From the NCBI RefSeq assembly GCF_000971985.1, contig NZ_LAQQ01000001.1, positions 310,001-374,000 on the forward strand: a stretch of DNA of 64,000 nt, written 5' to 3'. The notes beneath the pieces are model-generated. The model searched no databases. It had not been told where the DNA came from and saw nothing but the letters and a program-made list of their open reading frames with translations. This stretch comes from Paenibacillus dauci. Lineage in GTDB: Bacteria > Bacillota > Bacilli > Paenibacillales > Paenibacillaceae. Numbering within the stretch: position 1 is the first letter of the stretch; every line of letters begins with the position of its first letter. This document shows positions 18,170 to 27,754 of this stretch, piece by piece. The position numbers were made by a program, and so were the translations under genes.

Positions 18170-18596
18170 AATATTGATTACATATAGCCTGAATACTTCT
18201 TGAATCCGTAATACTGCTTCTTGATTCGTAATACTGCTTCACTTATTGTAAATATGGCTTGATCCGTCTGCTGCTTTAGCCCGACCTTCCCTTTTTGTGG
18301 AGTCGGGCTTTTGGTTTGTATATTATTTTTCCCTATTGCATAGCTGCTTCTTTATATCTGATTACGGTGATATGATGTATATCCGGCTTTATCTGATACT
18401 GACTAGAAATAGTTGGAATATGTATGGATTTTCAGGTGGAAATGGGAATAAATTTATCTTGATGTCTGACTAATGTTTGAGCATACTTTTGCTTAAATTC
18501 CTATCCATCCGGGCAAAAATTAATAAATTATTCACAATTTAATGACGTAATTTTAAAAAAAGTCATTTCATTTCCATTCTTCAAAATTAAAATGTT
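18170..18596. other. intergenic region between the MFS and ctaB genes
   Basis: Holds a 20-bp imperfect tandem repeat with core GTAATACTGCTTC at 18201-18240, then the MFS terminator, then AT-rich sequence up to ctaB. ATTCACAA (minus strand TTGTGAAT) near 18530 resembles a ResD-type half site, which would fit ctaB regulation, but it is short and uncertain. Confidence 0.45.
18278..18315 (+). terminator. intrinsic terminator of the MFS gene
   Basis: AGCCCGAC/GTCGGGCT stem with a 16-nt loop followed by TTTGGTTT. Confidence 0.8.
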
Positions 18597-19559
18597 ATGA
18601 TAAAGTCACAACAATCGAAACGGGTGACAAATACAGAGATGAATAATCAACCAAACCAAAGTGCAAGTGCACAAGTGAATTCCATGCCCGCGATCTTTTT
18701 TGCTACGATCAAGACGGGTATTATCAAGTCCAATCTTATAGCGATGTTCGCCGGGTTAAGTATGGCGCTCTACATCTTTAACGTATCTTTTATAGATCAT
18801 ATCTGGGCGATCATTCTTGCCTTTGTTGGATCTTCCCTCGTCATCGGCTCTGCCGGGGCTTTTAACAATCTGTATGACCGGGATATTGATGCCATTATGG
18901 AACGGACCAAGACACGGCCAACCGTAACCGGCAAAATGGATACCCGAACTGGTCTGACGATCGGGATTACAATGAGTATCTCGGGCGTGATTCTGCTCTA
19001 CCTGAGTTCACCGCTCGCCGCTTTCTTCGGATTCCTGGGACTGTTCCTGTACGTGGTTCCTTATACGATGTGGACCAAGCGCAGAACGATCTATAATACC
19101 GAAGTCGGCAGTATCTCAGGCGCCGTACCTCCACTGATCGGCTGGGCTGCTATTTCCAGTGATCTGGGACATTTCGAAATCTGGGCACTCGTAGCTACGA
19201 TGCTGATCTGGCAAATGCCTCACTTCTATGCGATTGCGATTCGTCGATTTGACGAATACAAAGCTGCCGAAGTACCAATGCTGCCGGTTGTCAAAGGTAT
19301 CAAACGTACGTATGTGCAGTCGAACTTCTACCTGGTACTGCTGATCGTATCCAGCGTAATGTTCTGGCCGCTGAGCCCTTATATTGCAGGTGTTGCTTTC
19401 CTGCTGAGCCTGTTCTGGCTGGTATTCAGCGTACGCAGCTATCGCAAGGATGATATCAAGGACTGGGCCAAGAAAATGTTCATCTTCTCCCTCAACCACA
19501 TCACACTGCTATTCCTGATCATTATCGCTTACTCTCTGATCGCACAGCTGCTCAAGTAA
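18597..19559 (+). CDS. ctaB: protoheme IX farnesyltransferase (heme O synthase)
   Basis: 320-aa UbiA-family membrane prenyltransferase that converts heme B to heme O for terminal oxidases. The prenyl-diphosphate site NNLYDRDIDAIMERTKTRP and the second Asp motif FDEYKAAEVPMLPV are present, with 8-9 membrane segments. No good ribosome binding site precedes the first ATG (18597); the ATG at 18639 follows a weak CAGAG, so the exact start is unsure. Here it stands alone, away from ctaCDEF, with its own terminator. Confidence 0.93.
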   Translation: MIKSQQSKRVTNTEMNNQPNQSASAQVNSMPAIFFATIKTGIIKSNLIAMFAGLSMALYIFNVSFIDHIWAIILAFVGSSLVIGSAGAFNNLYDRDIDAIMERTKTRPTVTGKMDTRTGLTIGITMSISGVILLYLSSPLAAFFGFLGLFLYVVPYTMWTKRRTIYNTEVGSISGAVPPLIGWAAISSDLGHFEIWALVATMLIWQMPHFYAIAIRRFDEYKAAEVPMLPVVKGIKRTYVQSNFYLVLLIVSSVMFWPLSPYIAGVAFLLSLFWLVFSVRSYRKDDIKDWAKKMFIFSLNHITLLFLIIIAYSLIAQLLK

Positions 19560-19647
19560 TAGCGAATGCACTTTTCAGGAATGCTGATCATCTACTTTGT
19601 ATAGTATGAAGTAATCAATGATTGCTATCTGCCGAATAGATAAGTAA

Positions 19648-19686
19648 AAAGGAAGTACCGATATTATAATCGGTACTTCCTTTTTT
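19648..19686. terminator. intrinsic terminator after ctaB
   Basis: AAGGAAGTACCGAT/ATCGGTACTTCCTT, a 14-bp perfect stem with a TTTTTT tail; probably bidirectional for the convergent gene. Confidence 0.85.
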
Positions 19687-19737
19687 GTGTTGACTACAGA
19701 TTGAACGCTAGATACGAGTCGTCGGAAGAAGCATCAC

Positions 19738-20367
19738 CTATTGCAGCAATAGGTGGGTACGATCGGACAGCTGCATGCATTCTTCAACCAATTCCGGCTG
19801 CTGTTCGATAAAATCAAGCCAGGCCTTCACCAGATATAATCGATGCTGCTCTCCCAGTACCTCTCTTTCCATCTGCTGAAAGGAATACCAGCACTCCCTG
19901 CGAAACTCGTCAGATACCTTCATCTGATGCAGCAGCAGCTTGGAACGATACAGATTCTCCTGAGCCTGGATAGCCTCGAGCAGTACTTTGTTATTGGAGA
20001 CCCGGATTTTCCGCTTGAGCTGGTCCCAATTCCAGAGTGGATCACCATGCTCATCTTTCATTTCATAAATAACGATATTCATCATCTCAATCAACAATAT
20101 ACTGAGCTGATATTCTGTTTCCTGCAAAGTTGGTCTATTCTCTACTGCTCCACTCTGCTGCTGTCGCAGGCTTCGATCTGTCGTATGACTCAATTCCTGC
20201 TGGGACATGGTACTCATATACATCTCAATGTACCAGGCCAGCTTGCGTTTGGCATCCAGTCTATGGTCACTATACATACGAAATATGCCTTGCTGAATAT
20301 CTGCGCTGCCGCTCCGACCTGTAAACAGCTGATCTGCTGTATCCATCACACTTTGTTTGCTATCCAT
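19738..20367 (-). CDS. hypothetical protein, 209 aa
   Basis: Not recognised. The ATG at 20365-20367 is preceded by AGGAG at 8 bases; an upstream in-frame TTG overlaps that site. Soluble, all-helical in appearance, Gln- and Met-rich (IEMYMSTMSQQELSH, WYSFQQMEREVLGEQHRLYL). No cysteine cluster or membrane segment. It is downstream of the RND pump gene on the same strand but separated by 170 bp that hold a hairpin and a 12-bp palindrome, so independent transcription is likely. Confidence 0.72.
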   Translation of the reverse strand: MDSKQSVMDTADQLFTGRSGSADIQQGIFRMYSDHRLDAKRKLAWYIEMYMSTMSQQELSHTTDRSLRQQQSGAVENRPTLQETEYQLSILLIEMMNIVIYEMKDEHGDPLWNWDQLKRKIRVSNNKVLLEAIQAQENLYRSKLLLHQMKVSDEFRRECWYSFQQMEREVLGEQHRLYLVKAWLDFIEQQPELVEECMQLSDRTHLLLQ

Positions 20368-20396
20368 AGGGAATCTCCTCTCCAATACAGGATATA

Positions 20397-20428
20397 GACA
20401 GAAACAGACGGGGGGATGTCTGTTTCTG
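20397..20428 (-). terminator. hairpin after the RND pump gene
   Basis: CAGAAACAGAC/GTCTGTTTCTG, 11-bp stem with a GC-rich loop of about 8 nt. No clear T-run follows, so termination would be weak. A separate palindrome AGAAGCGCTTCT (20464-20475) lies between it and the pump stop. Confidence 0.5.
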
Positions 20429-20537
20429 CTTTAGCACCACTCCATGTGTCTGTTCAGTCAGCGGAGAAGCGCTTCTATTCAATTGACATATTTACTATTC
20501 ATAAGCATCTCTTGCATCTTGATTATTATCATTTCGC

Positions 20538-23500
20538 TTACAATGTGGAATCGGATGGTGCAGAGTTATGCTTATCCATTCTTTGCTGTTTGCGTTCCGC
20601 TTTACGCGCCTGCCGTTTGTCTTTGGCACGTGCAATAACCATATAGAGTGACGGTACAACGAACAGTGTCAGAATAGTAGAGAAAATAAGACCGAAAATA
20701 ATAACTACGCCCAGTGGACGGAACAGCAGTTCACCGATTGTAGCGATCGGAATCATACCTACGATTGCCGTCAATGAAGTCAGAATAATAGGACGGAAAC
20801 GTGCAGATGCTGCCTGAATGACGGCTTCTTTCAGTTCCATACCTTCATGCCGGGCATCCTCGATAAATTCGATAAACACAATACCGTTTCGAACGACAAT
20901 ACCGGCAAGCGCAATGATACCCATGATCGCCATAAAACCAATCGGAGTACGGGTAATAAACAATCCAAGTACCGCTCCGGCAGCTGCCAGGTATACGGTA
21001 GTCATAATGATTAATGGAATCGACAACGAGTAGAACTGAATAACAATCAGAACAAAGATAATAAAGATGGCGACGACAAACAATTGTCCCATATCTCCAA
21101 ACGTATCTGCCTGATCTGACGTCTCGCCGCCAACTTCGAGCGTATATCCTTCCGGAATTTTGACCTGATCCAGTTTAGGCTGGATCTCTGCCATTACTTC
21201 GGTCGCTGTACGACCATTCACTTCGGCTTCAACTGTGTTTACTCGCTGCAGATCATAACGATCAATCTGTTGAATCGAGAAGGAAGGCTTCATACTGACA
21301 ATCTGTGATAAGGGAATTTGTTCCTTGGACGAATTGGTGATATTCGTTTTCTGGATCAGGGATTCCGGACTTTCTTTATCGGAACCATCCAGATACAGTT
21401 TCATATCAATCAGATTCTCTCCATTATCAAAGTCCCCCAGGCTTATACCGCTGCCCATCATGAGTAGCGTCTGAGTCAATGTGCCATAGGTGACTCCATA
21501 ACGATCCATAGCTTGCTTATTCACGGAGAAATTCAGTCCATAGTTGTCATTGCCCATCGTATCGGTAATGCCATAAGTGCCTGGCGTATCTCCAATAACC
21601 TGCTTGATCTGATTGGTCAGCTGACGAATCTCATCCAGATTATCGCCGGTAATACGTATTGATACCGGCTTGCCTACCGGGATACCCACAGCACTCCCTT
21701 CGACTGAGGTCTCTATACCGGGATAGTCTTTTTTCAAAGTAGCGGACCACTGGCTGGTTACGGCCTCAATATCCATATTCTCATCACCAACAACAAGAAT
21801 TTGTCCATTGCTGCTTCCACCACCTCCGCTTCCACCCAGATTGCTAAATAGCAAAGGTGCTCCGCCGCCTGCAGCATAAGCAATATTTTCTACATTTGGC
21901 TGTTTTTTCACCCAGCCAGCAATGCTCTGTACAACGCGATCTGTTTCTTCCAATGCTGTACCGGAAGACATACTTATATTAACGGTCACCTGTTTTTCTT
22001 CCGAAGTCGGGAATAGTTCAACAGGCGTCAGTGCGGCCAGTCCATACACAGCTGTACTGATAATCAGACCTACCAAGGCTACCAGCAGAGGCTTCTGCAG
22101 TACTCTTGGCATCAGGCGATGTGCATAACTGTCGGTTACCGCCTGAATCTGCTTGCCCAACAGGCCTGCAGGACGGTTCACACGCCGCTTGCCTCTTTCC
22201 ATCTGACGTTCTTCATACCATTGACGGAAAATAGGAATAATGGTCAAGGACATAATCATGGATGCTAACATACACAGAGAAATGACAGCCGGAATCGGCA
22301 GGATAAATGCTCCCATATCGCCTGGCAGGAACATCAGCGGCAGAAATGCCGAAATGGTCGCAAGTGTCGCTGTAATGATGGAAACGGCGACTTCCTTGGT
22401 TCCTTTGATCGAGGCATCTGTCGGACTCTCACCCATATGAGACAGCCGGCGTTCAATATTATCATTGACGACAACCGCGTCATCTACGAGTATACCGAGT
22501 ACGATAATCAGACCAACAATTGTAATCTGATTGAGTGTAATCCCCAGACCCGGCAGGAAAATCAGACCAAGTGCTATCGAGATCGGTATCGCCAGCGCTA
22601 CAAACCCGGCTGTCAGCAGATTCATGCCCAGTGTACAAATAATAATAACAGCGATAATCGCTATAATCATTTCCTTGATTAAGGAGTTAAAATTTTTGGT
22701 TACCTGATCATTCTGGGCGAACAATGGTGCCAATTTAACGTTGGCAGGCAGTGTTTTTTCCAAAGAATTGATCTTGGTGCTTAATCCTGCATCCATATTC
22801 GGTACATCTGAACCGGTCTGACTGCTGATATCCAGTGAGATAGCCGGTGTACCGTTATAATAGCTGAGCTGGGATTCTTTGGCCTGGGTTAGCTCTACTT
22901 TGGCAACGTCTTTGAGATAGACCGGAATACCTGCTTCGGTCTGCTGGACGACAATATCATTCAGCGTTGTATAATCCACAGACTTGTCTACCGTAAGCTG
23001 ATAGATTCGATCATCGTGAGTCAGATTACCTGTAGGTACACGGTTGTTCGCCGATTGGATCGCCTGCTGTACCGTCTCCCATGAGATTTTGTACTGCTGC
23101 AGTTTGGCTGGATCAATATTGATGCGAACTTCCTGATCCGGAATCCCTTTGATATTGACCTCGGTAATTCCCGGTACAGAGCGCAGCTGATCCTGCCAGG
23201 TATTCATTAATTCACTTAGCCCGTAAATATCCTGCTTGGTTTTGCCATAGATAATGTAAGATTTGATAAAGGATTGGGTCAGATTGTCATTGACCACAGG
23301 TGTATCTGCATCCTTTGGCAACTGGGATTGAGCGTCTTCCACTTTGCGGCGCAGTTCATTCCAGGTATCTGTCGTGTCGGCGTCTTCGTTGGCCTGTACC
23401 GTAATAGTAGAGACACCATTACTGGAAGTGGACGTGATTTTCTTGAGATTGGAGACTTCCTTGATTTTCTGCTCCAGAACTTCTGTGACGGTCTGCTCCA

Positions 23501-23669
23501 TTAGCTCGGGAGTAGCTCCTGCATAGGTAGTGGTAACCATGGCTGTTTTGACGACAACGTCCGGTTGCAGCTGACGAGGAAGCTGGGTCAGCTGGGTAAC
23601 TCCCATAATAATGAGCATAACGAAGAACAATAGGGTGATTTTGCGCTTTTTGACGAAGTACTTAATCAT
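20538..23669 (-). CDS. RND-family efflux permease, SwrC/AcrB-like
   Basis: 1043-aa inner membrane proton-driven transporter. Membrane segment 1 is near residues 13-30, a large extracytoplasmic loop follows, then segments 2-6 with ILVDDAVVVNDNIERRLSHM (acidic proton-relay pair in segment 4), a second large loop, and segments 7-12 (LAGIVVRNGIVFIEFIEDAR). Gly/Ser-rich insert GGSGGGGSSNG lies in the second loop. The ATG at 23667-23669 lies within the end of the adaptor gene (8-nt overlap, ATGATTAA), so the two are translationally coupled. Firmicute members export surfactin or other amphiphiles; here the substrate is unknown. Confidence 0.93.
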   Translation of the reverse strand: MIKYFVKKRKITLLFFVMLIIMGVTQLTQLPRQLQPDVVVKTAMVTTTYAGATPELMEQTVTEVLEQKIKEVSNLKKITSTSSNGVSTITVQANEDADTTDTWNELRRKVEDAQSQLPKDADTPVVNDNLTQSFIKSYIIYGKTKQDIYGLSELMNTWQDQLRSVPGITEVNIKGIPDQEVRINIDPAKLQQYKISWETVQQAIQSANNRVPTGNLTHDDRIYQLTVDKSVDYTTLNDIVVQQTEAGIPVYLKDVAKVELTQAKESQLSYYNGTPAISLDISSQTGSDVPNMDAGLSTKINSLEKTLPANVKLAPLFAQNDQVTKNFNSLIKEMIIAIIAVIIICTLGMNLLTAGFVALAIPISIALGLIFLPGLGITLNQITIVGLIIVLGILVDDAVVVNDNIERRLSHMGESPTDASIKGTKEVAVSIITATLATISAFLPLMFLPGDMGAFILPIPAVISLCMLASMIMSLTIIPIFRQWYEERQMERGKRRVNRPAGLLGKQIQAVTDSYAHRLMPRVLQKPLLVALVGLIISTAVYGLAALTPVELFPTSEEKQVTVNISMSSGTALEETDRVVQSIAGWVKKQPNVENIAYAAGGGAPLLFSNLGGSGGGGSSNGQILVVGDENMDIEAVTSQWSATLKKDYPGIETSVEGSAVGIPVGKPVSIRITGDNLDEIRQLTNQIKQVIGDTPGTYGITDTMGNDNYGLNFSVNKQAMDRYGVTYGTLTQTLLMMGSGISLGDFDNGENLIDMKLYLDGSDKESPESLIQKTNITNSSKEQIPLSQIVSMKPSFSIQQIDRYDLQRVNTVEAEVNGRTATEVMAEIQPKLDQVKIPEGYTLEVGGETSDQADTFGDMGQLFVVAIFIIFVLIVIQFYSLSIPLIIMTTVYLAAAGAVLGLFITRTPIGFMAIMGIIALAGIVVRNGIVFIEFIEDARHEGMELKEAVIQAASARFRPIILTSLTAIVGMIPIATIGELLFRPLGVVIIFGLIFSTILTLFVVPSLYMVIARAKDKRQARKAERKQQRMDKHNSAPSDSTL

Positions 23670-25185
23670 TGGCACTTGCCTCGCTGTTGGCAGCGGAGGA
23701 ATCAGCCGGCTTACTGCCAGGCTTTGGATTGGCCGCCTGGCTGACAGTCAACTCATCTCCATTGAACAGACGGTCTGCTCCACGTGTAACGATTTTGTCT
23801 CCTACCTTGATTCCGCTTGTAATCTGATAGTTGTTATTGTAGATTTTACCAAGCACAACAGGAGTTTTGACTGCTTTGCCATTTACAGCCTTGAATACAT
23901 ACGGCTCACTACCGGAGCTGATAACAGCCTCGGTCGGCAGCAGAATTCCCTGCTCGGCAGACACCTGACGGGAAGCTTTAACAACCTGACCCGGTTTCCA
24001 GTCCCGTTTGGGGTTATTGATTACAACTTCTACATTGATGGAACCGGTACTTTCATTCGTTTGCGGATTTAGCTTGGTCACCTTGCCGGTACGTAATTGA
24101 TCATACAGACTAATGCTGACTTGCTGTCCAACTTTCCATTGACCAATATCACTGTCGGCAATCGGTAGCTGCACTTTGAGGCGATCAATCTCTCCAATCG
24201 TAAACAGCGGGCTGCTGCCACTCTGCGCAGAGGTCCCTCCACCGGCACTTACTGTCTGTCCAACCGTAATACTTTTAGTCAGAATCACACCGGATGCCGG
24301 TGCTTTGAGGCTAGCGCGGGACAGATTCAACTGTGCTGTCTTTTTGGCAACGAGCTTCTGCTCATAACCGGCCTGGGATTGCTGCACACTGGCCTGGGCC
24401 TGTTCTACAGCAGCATTTGCTTTGGCAACACTGGCTTGAGCATTTTCGATACCGACCTGTGCTTCCTTGACTGTAGCTGCTGCCTGGGCACGTTCGGATT
24501 CGGTCGCTCCTTCCTGTTGAAGGGAAAGTTTGGACTGGGCATCCTGAAGTGCAGTTTGCGCATCAGCCAGTGCCGTTTGTGTTTTCTCATATTCCTGCTG
24601 GGTCAGCAGTCCGTTATCCAGCAGTGTTTTTGAACGAGCTTCCTCGGTTTTGGCCTGGTTATAGGCGGTTTGTGCTGTTGTTACTGCATTCTGTGCCTGT
24701 GCTTTCTCCTGGGAGCGGGCACCTGCCAATACATCCTGCTGACTGATCCGGGCACTTTCTACTTTGGCGCGGGCAGAAGACACACCGGCTGCAGCAGATT
24801 TCTGGCCGGCTCTTGCATCGCTGAGTGAAGCTCGTGAGCTGGCCAGAGCGGCCTGCGCGGCTGCTACATCCTCGTTGGCTGTATCCAGCGTCAGCTGCAG
24901 ATCAGCGGTATCCAGTCTCGCCAGTACAGAGCCTTTGGTTACAGAATCACCGATGTCACCATTAACGGCTATTACAGTTCCACCCGTCTGGAAAGCTGCA
25001 GGCGTCTCATCATAAGCTGTCAGCGTACCGGACAGATCATAGGACGCATTCAGCGGCTGCTCCTTGGCTGCTGTTACCTCTACTGAATTGCTTGCTGATT
25101 CTACTGCAGGTTGATCTGCAGAACAGGCAGTTAGACTTACAGCCAGTACAAGCGCTGTAAAAGTCATAGGCCAATGTTTTCTCAT
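23662..25185 (-). CDS. HlyD-type membrane fusion/adaptor lipoprotein of the RND pump
   Basis: 507 aa. Signal peptide with lipobox LTAC (C21) implies anchoring on the outer face of the membrane. Order: lipoyl half-motif (GGTVIAVNGDIGDSVTKGSV), a long Ala/Gln-rich coiled-coil hairpin at about 95-290, second lipoyl half (SLKAPASGVILTKSITVGQT), beta-barrel (LKVQLPIADSDIGQWKVGQQ) and a C-terminal barrel with an Ala/Ser/Pro-rich tail. GGGGAGG lies 11 bases before the ATG. It couples to the RND permease encoded immediately downstream and is probably regulated by the NarL-type system upstream. Confidence 0.93.
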   Translation of the reverse strand: MRKHWPMTFTALVLAVSLTACSADQPAVESASNSVEVTAAKEQPLNASYDLSGTLTAYDETPAAFQTGGTVIAVNGDIGDSVTKGSVLARLDTADLQLTLDTANEDVAAAQAALASSRASLSDARAGQKSAAAGVSSARAKVESARISQQDVLAGARSQEKAQAQNAVTTAQTAYNQAKTEEARSKTLLDNGLLTQQEYEKTQTALADAQTALQDAQSKLSLQQEGATESERAQAAATVKEAQVGIENAQASVAKANAAVEQAQASVQQSQAGYEQKLVAKKTAQLNLSRASLKAPASGVILTKSITVGQTVSAGGGTSAQSGSSPLFTIGEIDRLKVQLPIADSDIGQWKVGQQVSISLYDQLRTGKVTKLNPQTNESTGSINVEVVINNPKRDWKPGQVVKASRQVSAEQGILLPTEAVISSGSEPYVFKAVNGKAVKTPVVLGKIYNNNYQITSGIKVGDKIVTRGADRLFNGDELTVSQAANPKPGSKPADSSAANSEASAND

Positions 25186-25505
25186 AATTACAATATCCTC
25201 CCCTAAACCTGTTTATTGTATATAGGGTGCTCATTCTTCAGATATATCATCCGGAGAAATACACCTACCAAGCTATAGAGGTTTTTAAGTTGAATACAAA
25301 GACGTTGATTTTTCAAATAATCGCATCACTCTTCTGATTTCAATAAATCAGTGAACAAGCGATATCTGATGAACAGTGTTCTTTACGGATCTCTCTCCAC
25401 GATAAAGCCGACAAAATCACTATCACAACGCTTTACATATAGTTCTCTATGCTCCTGTACTCAGGATAGCAGAATCGACATTTTTCGAAATCGTCCGTAG
25501 GTACA

Positions 25506-25548
25506 TTTGCCCGTTTGCCCTTTTGGGCAATTTAGCTCTGCCCTTTGG
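25506..25548 (-). promoter_or_regulatory. GGGCA repeat cluster, candidate operator of the pump operon
   Basis: TTTGCCC occurs twice (25506-25512, 25514-25520), GGGCAA once (25525-25530) and TGCCCTTTGG once (25539-25548); the central pair forms TTGCCC-N4-GGGCAA. A related palindrome, GGGCATGCCC flanked by TTTT, lies upstream of the kinase gene at 27625-27642. Confidence 0.4.
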
Positions 25549-25559
25549 ACGGAGCATAA

Positions 25560-25593
25560 CAAAAAGCACCTTTCCATTGCGGAAAGATGCTTT
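25560..25593 (-). terminator. intrinsic terminator of the kinase-regulator operon
   Basis: On the minus strand AAAGCATCTTTCC/GGAAAGGTGCTTT with a 5-nt loop, followed by TTG. Confidence 0.75.
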
Positions 25594-25686
25594 GGCGATA
25601 CTAATTGGTTTGAAAATTATATAGGTCGTATCCTAACCGGCATACAGAACGAAGCTCTCTGAATATTCATCTGCTTGCTGTGCATG

Positions 25687-26379
25687 TTATCCCAGATGTA
25701 CCAGTCCGCGTTCGATTGCGATTGCGACAGCCTGAGCACGCGAATCCACACCCAGCTTGTTATAAATATTGGTGAGATGCGCTTTGACCGTACGCTCGGA
25801 GATACCCATATCAAATGCAATATCCTTGCTGCGATGACCGTGGGCAATCGCCTGAAGTACAATTTTTTCCTTTTCGGAGAGAACAGGAATATAACCTGCA
25901 CTGGAAGTATTAGAGGCAGATGTATAAACTGCTGTCCTGTGGGCTGCAGAGGTATTGGAACGCACTCTGGCCTGAAATACAGCTTCCATAATTTCCGGCT
26001 GCAGCAGCGTCTCTCCCCGGATTGCCGAATCCAGGGTACGGAATAGATTCTCTCGTTTGGAATCCTTAAGCAGGTAACCCTTGGCTCCCATCGCCAATCC
26101 TTTTACCATCAGATCATCTTCATTATACGTTGTCAAAATAACGACAGGTATCCTGCAATCCCGTGCATGAAGCTGTTCAATAGCTTCCAGCCCACTCATA
26201 ACCGGCATATTCAGATCCATCAAAATCACATCCGGCTGCAGTTCCATTGCCAGCTCTACAGCCACTTTGCCATTCTCGGCTTCGCCGATCACATGAAACT
26301 GTTCACTCGTTTCCAAAATTAATTTAAGCCCTTCCCGAACGACAAAATGGTCGTCGGCTATAAGTATGTTGTATTTCAT
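25687..26379 (-). CDS. NarL/LuxR-family response regulator
   Basis: 230 aa. Receiver with D9-D10, phosphoacceptor D55 (DVILMDLNMPVMSGLEA) and KDSKRE switch region, then a LuxR-type helix-turn-helix (LSEKEKIVLQAIAHGHRSKD then IAFDMGISERTVKAHLTNIY). Starts 9 bp after the kinase stop on the same strand. Its probable targets are the RND pump operon just downstream and its own operon, both carrying GGGCA palindromes. Resembles LiaR/LnrK-class regulators of envelope-active compound resistance. Confidence 0.93.
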   Translation of the reverse strand: MKYNILIADDHFVVREGLKLILETSEQFHVIGEAENGKVAVELAMELQPDVILMDLNMPVMSGLEAIEQLHARDCRIPVVILTTYNEDDLMVKGLAMGAKGYLLKDSKRENLFRTLDSAIRGETLLQPEIMEAVFQARVRSNTSAAHRTAVYTSASNTSSAGYIPVLSEKEKIVLQAIAHGHRSKDIAFDMGISERTVKAHLTNIYNKLGVDSRAQAVAIAIERGLVHLG

Positions 26380-26388
26380 CCTGACCTC

Positions 26389-27564
26389 CTAGTCGAGAGG
26401 AACTTCTATTCTAATATGCGTACCATGCGGTAAATAGTTGGTAATCGATAATTTGCCATACATAATACGTACCCTTTCCTGAATACCGATCAATCCATAA
26501 TGCCCTGACTGCCGACCAATCTGCTCGGGATCAAAGCCCTTGCCATCATCTGTAATCTCAATCAGCAGTTTGTTGTTAATATTCAATATGTTGAGCTGTA
26601 CATGCTTGGCTTGGGCATGGCGGGTAATATTGGTCAGGCACTCCCGAATGATGTGTATGCTATGTTCGGTGAGCAATTGCGGCAGATCACCAACTTCTTC
26701 CACTTTGTCAGCGACTGAAATACCTGTAGCTTGTGTGAATCGCTCAAGCTCTGCACGTACAGAATCAGTAAAACCGAGACTACCTACTGATTGCAGGCGA
26801 AGATTGTCAATCGCTTCTCTCGCTTCTGCGAGGGTACTTCGTGCATTTTCCATCGAAGACAGTACAATCTGCTGAGCACGTGCATGGTTCTGATTGGATA
26901 GATGTACATTTATCGCTTCCAGCTGCATAATAATACCTACCAGTCCTTGAGCCAGCGTATCATGCAGATCACGCGCCATCCGCTGGCGTTCATTGGCAAC
27001 CGTCAGTTCTTCAACCTGGCGGTGCGCGATTTCCAGATCCTCCAGAAAATTCTGGGTACGCATACGTGCATAATACTGCTCCAGCATCAGATTAACGAGT
27101 CCAATTACGATCATGCACATCAGCGTAAGCATAACCAGCGGTGGAATCAATCCAGGCACTGCATCTATATAGAAGGCAAACAGCGTCATAATCGTGTAAA
27201 GAACAATCATAAAAAGAATAATGTGAAGCTTTTTGTAATAGATATAGGCAAACTGCCCTACCAGCAAAGGGAATAATCCCACCATAATAAGACCATACAT
27301 ATACATAGCCATATAGGAAGCAGCGCATAAAATCGCCAGCTGAATCGTAAAATATACCCAGGCATGTCTACGGGTCATAGGAACAAAAAACCAGGTTAAT
27401 ATCATAAAAGTAAACAGCAACAAATTCAGCGAAGCAATATGAATTGCATTGATTTTCGATAAGGTCTGGATAATACTCATTGCACTAGTAACAATAATGA
27501 TCCACAATATCATCAGTTTTCTGGCATGCTGGGCAATGCCGGAAAGGTGGTGGCTATTTTGCAT
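26389..27564 (-). CDS. sensor histidine kinase, HisKA_3 class
   Basis: 391 aa. Six predicted membrane segments in the first 160 residues with almost no extracellular loop, so it probably senses within the membrane. The dimerisation region carries H201 (QRMARDLHDTLAQGLVGIIM), followed by a HATPase_c domain (ECLTNITRHAQA, DDGKGFDP, GLIGIQERV). This layout matches intramembrane-sensing kinases such as LnrJ or DesK. Partner: the regulator gene 9 bp downstream. Likely signal: membrane-active compound, handled by the RND pump. Confidence 0.92.
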   Translation of the reverse strand: MQNSHHLSGIAQHARKLMILWIIIVTSAMSIIQTLSKINAIHIASLNLLLFTFMILTWFFVPMTRRHAWVYFTIQLAILCAASYMAMYMYGLIMVGLFPLLVGQFAYIYYKKLHIILFMIVLYTIMTLFAFYIDAVPGLIPPLVMLTLMCMIVIGLVNLMLEQYYARMRTQNFLEDLEIAHRQVEELTVANERQRMARDLHDTLAQGLVGIIMQLEAINVHLSNQNHARAQQIVLSSMENARSTLAEAREAIDNLRLQSVGSLGFTDSVRAELERFTQATGISVADKVEEVGDLPQLLTEHSIHIIRECLTNITRHAQAKHVQLNILNINNKLLIEITDDGKGFDPEQIGRQSGHYGLIGIQERVRIMYGKLSITNYLPHGTHIRIEVPLD

Positions 27565-27624
27565 AATTTCACCCTTTCAAATTCCTATTTCATTATATCA
27601 AGAATTTGTGGGAAGATATTGTAC

Positions 27625-27642
27625 TTTTGGGCATGCCCTTTT
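27625..27642 (-). promoter_or_regulatory. TTTTGGGCATGCCC palindrome upstream of the kinase gene
   Basis: Perfect 10-bp palindrome GGGCATGCCC (27629-27638) flanked by TTTT on both sides, 65-75 bp upstream of the kinase start. Half-site TGCCC-TTT also occurs in the pump leader, suggesting a common regulator. Confidence 0.45.
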
Positions 27643-27684
27643 CTATCGCTACTATTTTGCAAAACCTGCTGTTTCGGGATACAC

Positions 27685-27706
27685 AAAAAACCGACATGAA
27701 GTCGGC
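27685..27706 (-). terminator. intrinsic terminator of the MaoC-like gene
   Basis: Minus strand: CCGAC/GTCGG stem with a 5-nt loop, then TTTTTTG. Confidence 0.7.
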
Positions 27707-27754
27707 TCTTGTGTATATCGTATTTCAAATGATGAATGTGCAATTCCACACTCT

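Larger units (their letters stand above)
25186..25686. other. leader region of the RND pump operon
   Basis: 500 bp without a gene. From the regulator side: the terminator at 25560-25593, a cluster of TTTGCCC/GGGCAA repeats at 25506-25548 including TTGCCC-N4-GGGCAA (25515-25530), an inverted repeat around 25450-25475 (CTCCTG/CAGGA), then AT-rich sequence up to the adaptor start. Confidence 0.5.
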
